Positions 8,482 through 15,248 of a DNA stretch of 28,672 bases are shown in pieces. The notes beneath the pieces are model-generated. The model was not told the origin of the DNA. It saw only the letters and a program-made list of their open reading frames with translations, and did not search any database. Source of the stretch: Candidatus Altimarinota bacterium (GTDB lineage Bacteria; Patescibacteriota; Gracilibacteria; UBA4473); the NCBI GenBank assembly GCA_020630245.1, contig JAHDBZ010000006.1, forward strand, positions 1,512 to 30,183, in the 5' to 3' direction. Each line of letters begins with the position of its first letter. Positions within the stretch are counted from its first letter, which is position 1. The translations under genes were made by a program, and so were the position numbers.

Positions 8482-8508
8482 TTAGCAGTCAGTCGTAAAG
8501 ATTGCCAA
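8482..8508. promoter_or_regulatory. CIRCE-like HrcA operator 2
   Basis: TTAGCAGTC-N9-GATTGCCAA, again 15 of 18 arm matches to the CIRCE consensus with exactly nine spacer bases. It lies between the minus-strand -35 (8474) and the plus-strand -35 (8516), so HrcA bound here could influence both divergent promoters. Confidence 0.65.
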
Positions 8509-8515
8509 AAACAAC

Positions 8516-8543
8516 TTGACGAACCACCCTAAAAGTATATAAA
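8516..8543 (+). promoter_or_regulatory. Promoter of the voltage-sensor/PH gene
   Basis: TTGACG (8516-8521), 16-bp spacer, TATAAA (8538-8543). Start near 8550, only about five bases before the ATG at 8555, so the mRNA would be almost leaderless. Confidence 0.65.
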
Positions 8544-8554
8544 TTAGTTTAAAC

Positions 8555-9547
8555 ATGAAGTTTATCGAGAAATGCCACCACGAACTCACGGAGTGTTTGC
8601 ATAACCCTGTTTCGACGTGGGCCAAGCTTACGAACGCTCTGATCGCTTTTTTGATAATCCTGTCGGTGGCTACGATACCCGCTCATTTCATACCCGATAT
8701 TGAGTTCGCGCATAAAGGTCTGGAGATTTTTGATAAAATTGTCGTCTCTATTTTTACCGTGGAATACTTTCTTCGGATTTGGACTGCCAAAAAACCTTTC
8801 CGCTATATCTTCTCCTGGTGGGGACTCGTTGATCTGCTCGCCATACTCCCCTTCTACCTGGGACAATTAGGCCTTATTACACGTCCAGAGCTCTTCCTTG
8901 GACTTCGAATACTTCGCCTTTTCAAGCTTGGACGGATCTACACCGTCGCACGTTCAGAAAACAATCATAAATCACATCAAAAACATGGAAGTTTTCACGT
9001 TATGGATGGTGAAGAGATCGAATACATTGCCCAACGACACTGGACCGTCTACGTCGGTGCTTTAGCTTTTCCGATGTTGCTTACTACCGCCGGAGTACTG
9101 ACTATGCTCTTTCTCTGGCAGATAAATGTCTGGGCAGCTCTGGGTGTCGGTGGACTCTTTATCCTCTTCGCTCTGGCGCTCTTTATCAAGCTTTGGCTCG
9201 ATTTTAACTACGATCTGATCTATATCACGAACCGTCGAATTGTGTTTCAAAGACGTGAACTCTTCGGTGCCAACCTCAATGAGGTCAACTACATTGCCAT
9301 TACCAATATCAAACCAGACACCACGGGTTTTATTCGCTGGCTCTTCCGCTACGGAGATATCATTATCGAGACATCTGCCATGCAGGGAGCGATTACGTTC
9401 AAACACGCCAGCGAGCCTTTCACTGTCGTCGATGAAATTTCTAAAAATCGTCAAGAAATCCTCCAGCAAACTAGTAAAGCCAGGAGTGTCGACCCGTTAA
9501 TTACGGCTCCCGCTCCAGATAATCCGCCAGGAGGACTGACGGTCTAG
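8555..9547 (+). CDS. Voltage-sensor domain (S1-S4) fused to a membrane-anchored bacterial PH-like domain
   Basis: 330 residues. Residues about 24-134 match the voltage sensor of the ion-transport superfamily: S1 (ALIAFLIILSVAT), S2 with FTVEYFLRIW (Glu70), S3 with WGLVDLLAILPFYL (Asp93), and S4 LRILRLFKLGRIYTVAR with charges every third residue (R118, R121, K124, R127). No S5-pore-S6 and no TVGYG-like filter follows. Instead come two hydrophobic helices (about 165-189 and 193-214) and a bPH_2/YdbS-like domain (NYDLIYITNRRIVFQRRELFG ... FRYGDIIIETSAMQGAITF). The tail is Pro-rich. So a membrane-potential sensor appears linked to a PH-like module without its own pore; a proton path through the sensor itself, as in Hv1, cannot be excluded. 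It is divergent from the CIRCE/dnaK unit. Confidence 0.82.
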   Translation: MKFIEKCHHELTECLHNPVSTWAKLTNALIAFLIILSVATIPAHFIPDIEFAHKGLEIFDKIVVSIFTVEYFLRIWTAKKPFRYIFSWWGLVDLLAILPFYLGQLGLITRPELFLGLRILRLFKLGRIYTVARSENNHKSHQKHGSFHVMDGEEIEYIAQRHWTVYVGALAFPMLLTTAGVLTMLFLWQINVWAALGVGGLFILFALALFIKLWLDFNYDLIYITNRRIVFQRRELFGANLNEVNYIAITNIKPDTTGFIRWLFRYGDIIIETSAMQGAITFKHASEPFTVVDEISKNRQEILQQTSKARSVDPLITAPAPDNPPGGLTV

Positions 9548-9600
9548 GAAAAAACTTGCTTCCCAAAGCGTTGCTATTACAATCGTGCTCGCTCTTGCAA

Positions 9601-9677
9601 GCACGCGTAGCTCAGCTGGATAGAGCACCGGTCTTCGGAACCGGGTGTCGGGGGTTCGAATCCCTCCGCGTGTACCA
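9601..9677 (+). tRNA. tRNA-Arg(TCG)
   Basis: A 77-nt cloverleaf with encoded CCA. The acceptor GCACGCG pairs with CGCGTGT (terminal G-U), D arm is AGCTCAGCTGGATAGAGC, the anticodon stem CCGGT/ACCGG encloses loop CTTCGGA with anticodon TCG, and the T arm is GGGGGTTCGAATCCCTC. It reads CGA (and CGN by wobble). Confidence 0.97.
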
Positions 9678-9686
9678 CACAAAAAT

Positions 9687-9722
9687 TTGGCTATGCCCCT
9701 TGCGGGTATGGCCAAGTTTTTT
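9687..9722 (+). terminator. Intrinsic terminator of tRNA-Arg
   Basis: TTGGCTATGCCC pairs with GGGTATGGCCAA (12 bp with two G-T pairs) around a 5-nt loop, then a T-run. Confidence 0.85.
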
Positions 9723-9733
9723 ATGCGAAGCAT

Positions 9734-9840
9734 GGTGGGTGGGTGAGAACCCGGGTTCGACCGCAAGCCGAAATCTACGATTTCGTGCTGAAGGCTTCGT
9801 TCTCGACGTAGTCGAGATAAGAAGTATCCCTCCATGTACT
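9734..9840. other. Hairpin-rich non-coding tract after tRNA-Arg
   Basis: No credible gene is seen. Three short hairpins occur in series: GGGT-GAGA-ACCC (9741-9752), GAAATC-TAC-GATTTC (9770-9784) and TCTCGAC-GTA-GTCGAGA (9801-9817). GGGTTCGACC looks like a T-arm, and TATCCCTCCATGTACTA (about 9826-9842) resembles the tRNA 3' end just upstream (AATCCCTCCGCGTGTACCA). It may be a decayed tRNA or repeat remnant, or a structured RNA. Confidence 0.4.
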
Positions 9841-9892
9841 AAAAGTCACAAAACCACGTTCTTAGTTCTGAGCCCTAAGTTCTATTTTACCA

Positions 9893-9921
9893 TTGAAAAA
9901 ACACCCTAAATCTGCTATAAT
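9893..9921 (+). promoter_or_regulatory. Promoter of the M23/SLH gene
   Basis: TTGAAA (9893-9898), 17-bp spacer, extended -10 TGC-TATAAT (9916-9921). Start near 9928, leader about 15 nt. Confidence 0.8.
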
Positions 9922-9942
9922 GGTGGGATTTAATCACACTTT

Positions 9943-12045
9943 ATGGCACGTTTACTACACGTCTTGGCAATAATCTTTACCGGAGGGCTGATCTACGTCT
10001 TTAATCTCAGACGGCTCGAAACACCCAAAAACCGTCTTAAACATGCGGGTTTTCACGCCCGACGTGTCAGCCATCACCAAGATTTTTCGCTTGGTCATTT
10101 CTTTGAAAAACACCCTCAAGCCTATCTTTTGATTGCGCTGATTATTCTGAGTCTTTTCTTCACGCCGTGGCTGTCGAAGTATCGATTTTTGTTTCAGGCG
10201 AGTCTCATTGATCTACCAAGTGTGGAATTTACTGGTACGACGTATCCGGTCAAAAAAGTTCCTGTCTGGACCGAACTCACCGATGCCGAACGACTGCTGA
10301 GTTATAGCCAACTCCCCAAACACAAACTGATGGATCTCCCTGATTATGATCTGAGAGCCATGCAGGCTGGTACCGAATGGGCGCCAGATAATGCCTATGA
10401 GCGTAATATCTACATTACCTACCCCGTACCAAATCTCGGAAATTATCGGCTTGATGGAACCGAAAACAGCGGTTCTCATCCAGGTATTGATATAAAAATC
10501 CCAACGGGCACCCCGGTACACTCAATTGCCAGTGGGATTGTCTATAAAACTGGTGACATCAAAACTGGCTTTGGGAAATCTGTCTCAGTCGCACATGTCG
10601 GAGTTCCGGATCCCACCCGACCAGGCAAAACTACAACCCTTGTTTCAACCTACGCCCATCTATCACGCGTCAACGTCAAAGAAGGTGATCAGATCCGTAA
10701 AGACCAAATCATCGGACTCTCGGGAAACACCGGTTTCTCTACCAATCCACATCTACATTTCCAAGTAGATCGCATGGATGCACCTTTTATCCCCTACTGG
10801 CCGTTTAGCTGGAAGGATGTACAGGCTGCCGGTCTCAATTCTTATTTTGATGGAGTGCGTTACAGTGTCGGAAAACAAAACGCCCTCAAATACACGGTGC
10901 ATCCGTTTAATCTGATTGCGGCCAATCTTGATTCTCGTGGAGAGCCACTACTCGTAGCCTTTGACGACACAGCACAGAAAAAAGAACCGACCTTTGACTA
11001 CGTACCAACCAAACCAGAGTTGGTCGAGCCAGCTCCAGTCGAATTTGTCAGTTCAGCTCCAAAAGTTGAACCATCTCCGACACCCGTTGTGAAGCCGGAG
11101 CCAAAACCAGAACCAGTTCACGAACCAGATCCAGCGCCAGCTATTGATCCAACGCAAGCCAATCCAAGTCAGGTAGAGTTAGCTCAAACGGCTAACGTCG
11201 CTCCGCGTCAGTCATTCAAACGAGGACAACTCAAGCTCGAATTTGAAACGGATCGCAGCTATACCCCTGGTAAGGAAGAAGTCGTAAAAGTGTATATCAA
11301 CGAGGCCAACCTGGTCGCTAGTGCCGGGATCCTAGTCTCTTCAACACTCAAAGACCGGGCCGACGTCTACCCAAGTAAACTCATGCCAGATGATTTCGAA
11401 GATGGTGTCGCCGAAGTACGGGTCAAAACTTACAGCAGTTTCCCGTTTAAGATCGTGGCCAAAAGTGACTACGGAGAAATCAAATCGCAAAGTCTTCGGC
11501 CAGAGATTTTCTCAGATGTTCCAGGTGATCACACCTTTGCGATGGCGATTAACTTCCTCAAAGAGAACGGCGTTGTCCGTGGATACGATGACAATACCTA
11601 CCGCCCAGACCAGACCTTGAACCGAGCCGAGGCGCTCAAGATCATCCTGGAAGCGAATAAAATCAAAGCTTATCCAGAAAACGCTCCGTTCAGCGATATA
11701 TCTGATCGAGCTGCCTGGTACTACAACTACGTAACAACTGCCTTCAAACGCTCTATCGTAAAAGGATACGGTGATGGAACCTTTAAACCAGGCAACACCG
11801 TCAGTCGAGCCGAATTTATCAAAATGGCCATCGCCACCGCTGGCTTCAGCCCTGACATGGATCTCGTGCGAAACCCTTACTCGGACGTACAAACAACTGA
11901 CTGGCACGCTAAGTACTTTGAATTCGCCAAGGGGCAATCACTCCTCCGACCAAAATCCGGAAACCTCATGGCTCCCAATGCCCCGATTACTCGTGGTGAA
12001 GCGGCCGAAGTTATCTACAAACTGAGCAAAGTGCAGAAACGATAG
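9943..12045 (+). CDS. Membrane-anchored M23 (LytM-type) metallopeptidase with three C-terminal SLH motifs
   Basis: 700 residues. Hydrophobic segments lie at 4-20 and 61-77, so the protein is anchored with the bulk outside. The M23 domain (about 160-290) keeps the zinc ligands H179 and D183 (SHPGIDI) and H272 (NPHLHFQV), plus H239 (TYAHLS), so it should be an active peptidoglycan endopeptidase. A Pro/Glu/Lys-rich linker (about 349-410) leads to a beta-rich module (about 425-520), then three SLH motifs (523-572, 582-634, 644-698; FSDV...GVVRGYDDNTYRPDQTLNRAEA type) that bind secondary cell-wall polymer. It has its own strong promoter and terminator. A cell-wall remodelling role tied to the S-layer is inferred. 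Confidence 0.93.
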   Translation: MARLLHVLAIIFTGGLIYVFNLRRLETPKNRLKHAGFHARRVSHHQDFSLGHFFEKHPQAYLLIALIILSLFFTPWLSKYRFLFQASLIDLPSVEFTGTTYPVKKVPVWTELTDAERLLSYSQLPKHKLMDLPDYDLRAMQAGTEWAPDNAYERNIYITYPVPNLGNYRLDGTENSGSHPGIDIKIPTGTPVHSIASGIVYKTGDIKTGFGKSVSVAHVGVPDPTRPGKTTTLVSTYAHLSRVNVKEGDQIRKDQIIGLSGNTGFSTNPHLHFQVDRMDAPFIPYWPFSWKDVQAAGLNSYFDGVRYSVGKQNALKYTVHPFNLIAANLDSRGEPLLVAFDDTAQKKEPTFDYVPTKPELVEPAPVEFVSSAPKVEPSPTPVVKPEPKPEPVHEPDPAPAIDPTQANPSQVELAQTANVAPRQSFKRGQLKLEFETDRSYTPGKEEVVKVYINEANLVASAGILVSSTLKDRADVYPSKLMPDDFEDGVAEVRVKTYSSFPFKIVAKSDYGEIKSQSLRPEIFSDVPGDHTFAMAINFLKENGVVRGYDDNTYRPDQTLNRAEALKIILEANKIKAYPENAPFSDISDRAAWYYNYVTTAFKRSIVKGYGDGTFKPGNTVSRAEFIKMAIATAGFSPDMDLVRNPYSDVQTTDWHAKYFEFAKGQSLLRPKSGNLMAPNAPITRGEAAEVIYKLSKVQKR

Positions 12046-12083
12046 AAAAACGTAGTATGTGGCAGGTGGTAGGTGGTATGTAG

Positions 12084-12106
12084 AGGTCGGCTAATGTCGG
12101 CCTTTT
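12084..12106 (+). terminator. Intrinsic terminator after the M23/SLH gene
   Basis: AGGTCGGC-TAAT-GTCGGCCT (8 bp with two G-T pairs) then TTTT. A word repeat of AGGTGGTA type (12053-12080) precedes it. Confidence 0.7.
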
Positions 12107-12150
12107 GTATTTTGCTTGCATTTTTTTGCAAAAATGTTAAACGTGTACAC

Positions 12151-13119
12151 ATGTTACGCGGACTAATTACCCTCATAGTCGCTTTCAGCTTCATCATGAC
12201 GGCCCAGGCACAAAGTCTGGAGTTTGAAACGATTCGTACGGAAACGACACCAGGGTTTTTTGCACTGCGAATTTTTCCGGGAAATGATCTCAAGCCGATC
12301 CCGATCGAAAACGTCTACATCACCAACTACCAGGGACGCAAACAAACAGAGTCCTTCGTTCCGATCCTCGAGCTCCTGCGCGAGCTCAACGCTACCATCA
12401 TCGCTCCAGAACAGGCCGACCAGTACCAATATGACAATGCCTACCGTACTATCTGGCTCGGCAGCGGTCCGGCCGGAGAGCTGCTCTTCTCACCACAAAG
12501 TGATGATATTCTGTCGGATTTCGATGCCTTTAGCGAGACCAATCTCGGCCCAGTCTATCTCCAGAATCTAGATCTCAAATTTGGCGGTAACGTGTCCGAC
12601 GTCTATCCAGAGCGGATTCGTTTTCTCGGCAACCAGGGCACGGTGTACGGAAAATTTGAGCGACCACTCAAAACTCGTCTTGAACTCCAGGCCACCACCC
12701 AAAGCCAAGAAATCGCCGCCGTCACCCCGATCTACCTCAATGACTACGAAGCTCACACCGAGGCTCGTTCGCTACCAGCAAAATGGGAAGCGGCTTATAA
12801 AGCGGCTACCAGTAAAGACACTGGCAAAAGACTCAACTACGACTGGTGGCTCAAGCTCTTTCCGTGGGTCCTATTTTTCACGGGCCTTGCGCTAATCCTC
12901 TTTGCTTCGACACGTATCTTTCGCCACCGTGAAGATTGGTACGACTTTGCTATGAATACAGAGTCAAACACCGAACCCAAAACGGATTCTGTGCCACAAA
13001 GAAACGATTCTGACCACCTCAAAGATGACTGGTGGAACCACCCAATTGAGGAAACGCCGCTTTACAAAGATTGGGAAAAAAACCTGCCTTTTGAGGTTAT
13101 AAATCGGCAAGAAGACTAG
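12151..13119 (+). CDS. Secreted single-pass membrane protein, unrecognised (weak resemblance to the beta-domain of VWA/VIT proteins)
   Basis: 322 residues from the ATG at 12151, chosen because it begins a clean signal peptide (MLRGLITLIVAFSFIMTAQA|QS). An in-frame GTG at 12073 would add 26 residues and start inside the upstream terminator region. The ectodomain (about 20-245) is unassigned; the stretch LKFGGNVSDVYPERIRFLGN...VYGKFERP resembles the beta-region after the VWA fold in VIT/VWA surface proteins, but no MIDAS motif is present. A membrane helix (about 252-270, LFPWVLFFTGLALILFAS) is followed by a charged cytoplasmic tail of about 55 residues. It follows the M23/SLH gene, which suggests an envelope role. 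Confidence 0.75.
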   Translation: MLRGLITLIVAFSFIMTAQAQSLEFETIRTETTPGFFALRIFPGNDLKPIPIENVYITNYQGRKQTESFVPILELLRELNATIIAPEQADQYQYDNAYRTIWLGSGPAGELLFSPQSDDILSDFDAFSETNLGPVYLQNLDLKFGGNVSDVYPERIRFLGNQGTVYGKFERPLKTRLELQATTQSQEIAAVTPIYLNDYEAHTEARSLPAKWEAAYKAATSKDTGKRLNYDWWLKLFPWVLFFTGLALILFASTRIFRHREDWYDFAMNTESNTEPKTDSVPQRNDSDHLKDDWWNHPIEETPLYKDWEKNLPFEVINRQED

Positions 13120-13141
13120 ATTTTAGACAAAAAAGTAAAAT

Positions 13142-13171
13142 TTGTTTGACGAAGTTATACAATAGGATAAT
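13142..13171 (+). promoter_or_regulatory. Possible promoter of the four-gene operon
   Basis: GATAAT (13166-13171) has TTGTTT (13142-13147) 18 bp upstream. A better -35, TTGACG (13146-13151), is only 14 bp away. It is the only promoter-like site in the gap. Confidence 0.4.
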
Positions 13172-13207
13172 TTTAGGACAACCTACAAATTATCAGTACT
13201 TCATTTC

Positions 13208-13540
13208 ATGGAACAAAAACCTTGGGGAGAGTTGACCAAAGCGGAACAAGATAGATCTAGGGTCTTTAATTGTATTGACCTTGCTATCAAAGCTGGATCA
13301 ACTCGGTCAGCCGAATGTGATCTATGTGACGCTGAATTAACAAGGGGGATTGACTACACTGTTCAAGGAAATCAAATTAGATTTTGGACCCATACACAGG
13401 CAGGTCTGGTTATTGACCCTATCGCCAAGACTGCGGCCTTCTCAAATATGGAAGAAGAAGTTACAAGCTGGCCACCAGTGGACATGAGTCAAGTCCGTGA
13501 AACCGGAATAGAAGAAGATTATGACCTCATTGAACAATGA
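13208..13540 (+). CDS. Unrecognised 110-aa protein with a CxxC pair
   Basis: Family not recognised. It is acidic and probably cytosolic (no signal peptide or membrane segment). The only notable motif is ECDLCDAEL (one CxxC, residues about 37-40), too little for a zinc finger alone unless it dimerises. The C-terminus is strongly acidic (GIEEDYDLIEQ). It is the first gene of a four-gene operon; its TGA overlaps the next ATG (ATGA at 13537-13540), so the two are translationally coupled and their products probably act together. Confidence 0.8.
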   Translation: MEQKPWGELTKAEQDRSRVFNCIDLAIKAGSTRSAECDLCDAELTRGIDYTVQGNQIRFWTHTQAGLVIDPIAKTAAFSNMEEEVTSWPPVDMSQVRETGIEEDYDLIEQ

Positions 13541-14037
13541 ACGCTACTGCCAAAGAATTAGAAAAACAATGGGTAAAGGAAAACGAAGATCTACTAAAAG
13601 ATCCGAAGGATGATTCTGATCCGATGTTCTTTGTACAAGAAAGCGATCGCCTTGGCCTCCTCTACTCTAGAGCCGAAGCCGTCTACTCAGACACCAAGAA
13701 TGGAATACTCCGAAGCAGTCACAACACTATCAACATTTCTCCTGACGGAAAATTACCGCCCCATACGCTCATCAATGGCCTTTGGCTTATGACACACCAA
13801 CACCTAGGAAAATCTCATACTATTAAACCGGGAGACAACGAAACCATCTTTGTTTTTCGCGGGCGATACTACACAGCTGCCCGTCTCGTAGAACAGCTGG
13901 GCGGCAATTTTACCGATACAACCATTAGTACTCGTGTCGTGTACCCAGCCCTGTCTATGTCTCAGAAAACAGAAGCTCTCATTGACTCTGCAGAATCTTA
14001 TCATCCAAATATAAACAAACCACCAATCTTTCACTAA
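13537..14037 (+). CDS. Unrecognised 166-aa protein
   Basis: Family not recognised. It is a soluble protein with a charged helical N-terminus (AKELEKQWVKENEDLLKD) and a central region rich in His/aromatics (LWLMTHQHLGKSHTIKPGDNETIFVFRGRYYTAARLVEQLGG). The start is fixed by the ATGA overlap with the preceding gene. The next gene follows after 18 bases. No membrane or secretion signal. Confidence 0.8.
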   Translation: MNATAKELEKQWVKENEDLLKDPKDDSDPMFFVQESDRLGLLYSRAEAVYSDTKNGILRSSHNTINISPDGKLPPHTLINGLWLMTHQHLGKSHTIKPGDNETIFVFRGRYYTAARLVEQLGGNFTDTTISTRVVYPALSMSQKTEALIDSAESYHPNINKPPIFH

Positions 14038-14055
14038 ACCTTATCCCCCACAAAA

Positions 14056-15246
14056 ATGTATCATTTAGGATCCAACACTGATCGTGTCGATGAATTAGCA
14101 GAAAAGTTTGCTAGACCTGGCGAACACACCATTGCTGTTGATGGCTCAGGTAACACTGTCGAAACCTGGCAAGCCCCGGCACTTCGCTCAAAGGCAAGGG
14201 CTATGGGTATAACGGAAGTCGAATTAGGACAAATGACTTCAAAAACGCTTATAAAAGAAATTGTTGGCCAAAGCATCCAAGAATCTTCTCCTCAGATGAG
14301 AGAAAAAATGAGCGTGATCGTGGATCTCCCCCATTTCCCGGCTAAAGGCTCTACCTATGAGAGTGATGAAATTGTTCCCAAGTTACATGACAACACCGCG
14401 CTAAATCGCCCCTTTGTAAACGTTATGGCTGAACTTGGGCTCCCTGTTTTTTGTAAAGGAGACGGTGAAAAGATTCCGACAAATCACAAAGTTAAACAAT
14501 TTGGTGAATATAAACAAGTGTGGGAAACAATTCAAAGCCCTGAGATTTTAAGTGGGCTCAAAACGCATTTCTTACATGATGGAAAAAGTGCCTTCAATAC
14601 AACTCTCGCTGCTAGGGCTGCCGCCGATCAAGCTGCCGCTGCACTATTTCATGGCATTCTTCCTATGCCTGAACCAGACATTGATAAAACTACTTCGATA
14701 GATAGCGAAAAAACGGCTAAATCTTATTTGCATTACTATGACGTGTTGATGCAAAACATGTCACAGTTTTACCCAGATTACAAAATACATGAACTAGGCC
14801 AACGAATGGCGACAAAACTCGGCCCTGTCGAAGACGGAGAACACACCAATGGCCCGCCAAATCGATTTAAATTGAAAAAAATAGCCGGCGTTGCCACCGA
14901 TACTGCAGCACTCATTGAAGAAGTTCACAAAAAAACTGGGATTTCGGCCTTCCGAATGCTGTCAAATGGTCGTCCGCTGGGACCAATGATTCAACTCATT
15001 AACAAAACAAATCGAATACTCCCTGAAAATCTTTGGGTAGGTTCTTCTTTCTCCTCATCCCAGATGAAAGAAACCATTTTACGAGGAGCACCGATCATCA
15101 ACCCAGAGACTGAAAGACTCGAATTTGAAAATAAAAAACTAGCTCGGGATTTTCACGCTAGACTCATGAAGGTTTGCGAAGATGCATCAGCCGGAAAGCT
15201 CCGCACGACAGACCTTAAGGACCTGGATATTAAGATTGCCGCCTAA
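14056..15246 (+). CDS. Unrecognised 396-aa protein
   Basis: Family not recognised. It appears cytosolic: no signal peptide or membrane segment, and it begins MYHLGSNTDRVDELAEKFARPGEHTIAVDGSG. An Ala-rich helix (LAARAAADQAAAALFHG, about residues 181-197) and a Lys-rich segment (FKLKKIAGVATDTAALIEEVHKK) stand out, with many conserved-looking charged residues but no nucleotide-binding loop that I can name. It ends 2 bases before the phosphofructokinase ATG, so the two should be co-translated. A regulatory or partner role for that enzyme is inference only. Confidence 0.8.
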   Translation: MYHLGSNTDRVDELAEKFARPGEHTIAVDGSGNTVETWQAPALRSKARAMGITEVELGQMTSKTLIKEIVGQSIQESSPQMREKMSVIVDLPHFPAKGSTYESDEIVPKLHDNTALNRPFVNVMAELGLPVFCKGDGEKIPTNHKVKQFGEYKQVWETIQSPEILSGLKTHFLHDGKSAFNTTLAARAAADQAAAALFHGILPMPEPDIDKTTSIDSEKTAKSYLHYYDVLMQNMSQFYPDYKIHELGQRMATKLGPVEDGEHTNGPPNRFKLKKIAGVATDTAALIEEVHKKTGISAFRMLSNGRPLGPMIQLINKTNRILPENLWVGSSFSSSQMKETILRGAPIINPETERLEFENKKLARDFHARLMKVCEDASAGKLRTTDLKDLDIKIAA

Positions 15247-15248
15247 CC

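Noticed and set aside
9497..9835. Minus-strand open frame across the tRNA-Arg region
   Set aside because: It is antisense to the tRNA; the peptide GGIRTPDTRFRRPVL is the familiar artefact of translating a tRNA on the wrong strand.
9556..9909. Plus-strand open frame covering the tRNA and the gap after it
   Set aside because: It runs through a clear tRNA and its terminator, with no protein-like composition.
12073..12150. GTG-initiated N-terminal extension of the secreted membrane protein
   Set aside because: It would start inside the preceding terminator and bury the signal peptide; ATG 12151 gives a clean signal sequence.
13208..14037. Toxin-antitoxin interpretation of the overlapping 110-aa and 166-aa genes
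   Set aside because: Sizes and overlap alone suggest it, but no toxin or DNA-binding motif is visible and the operon continues into metabolic genes.
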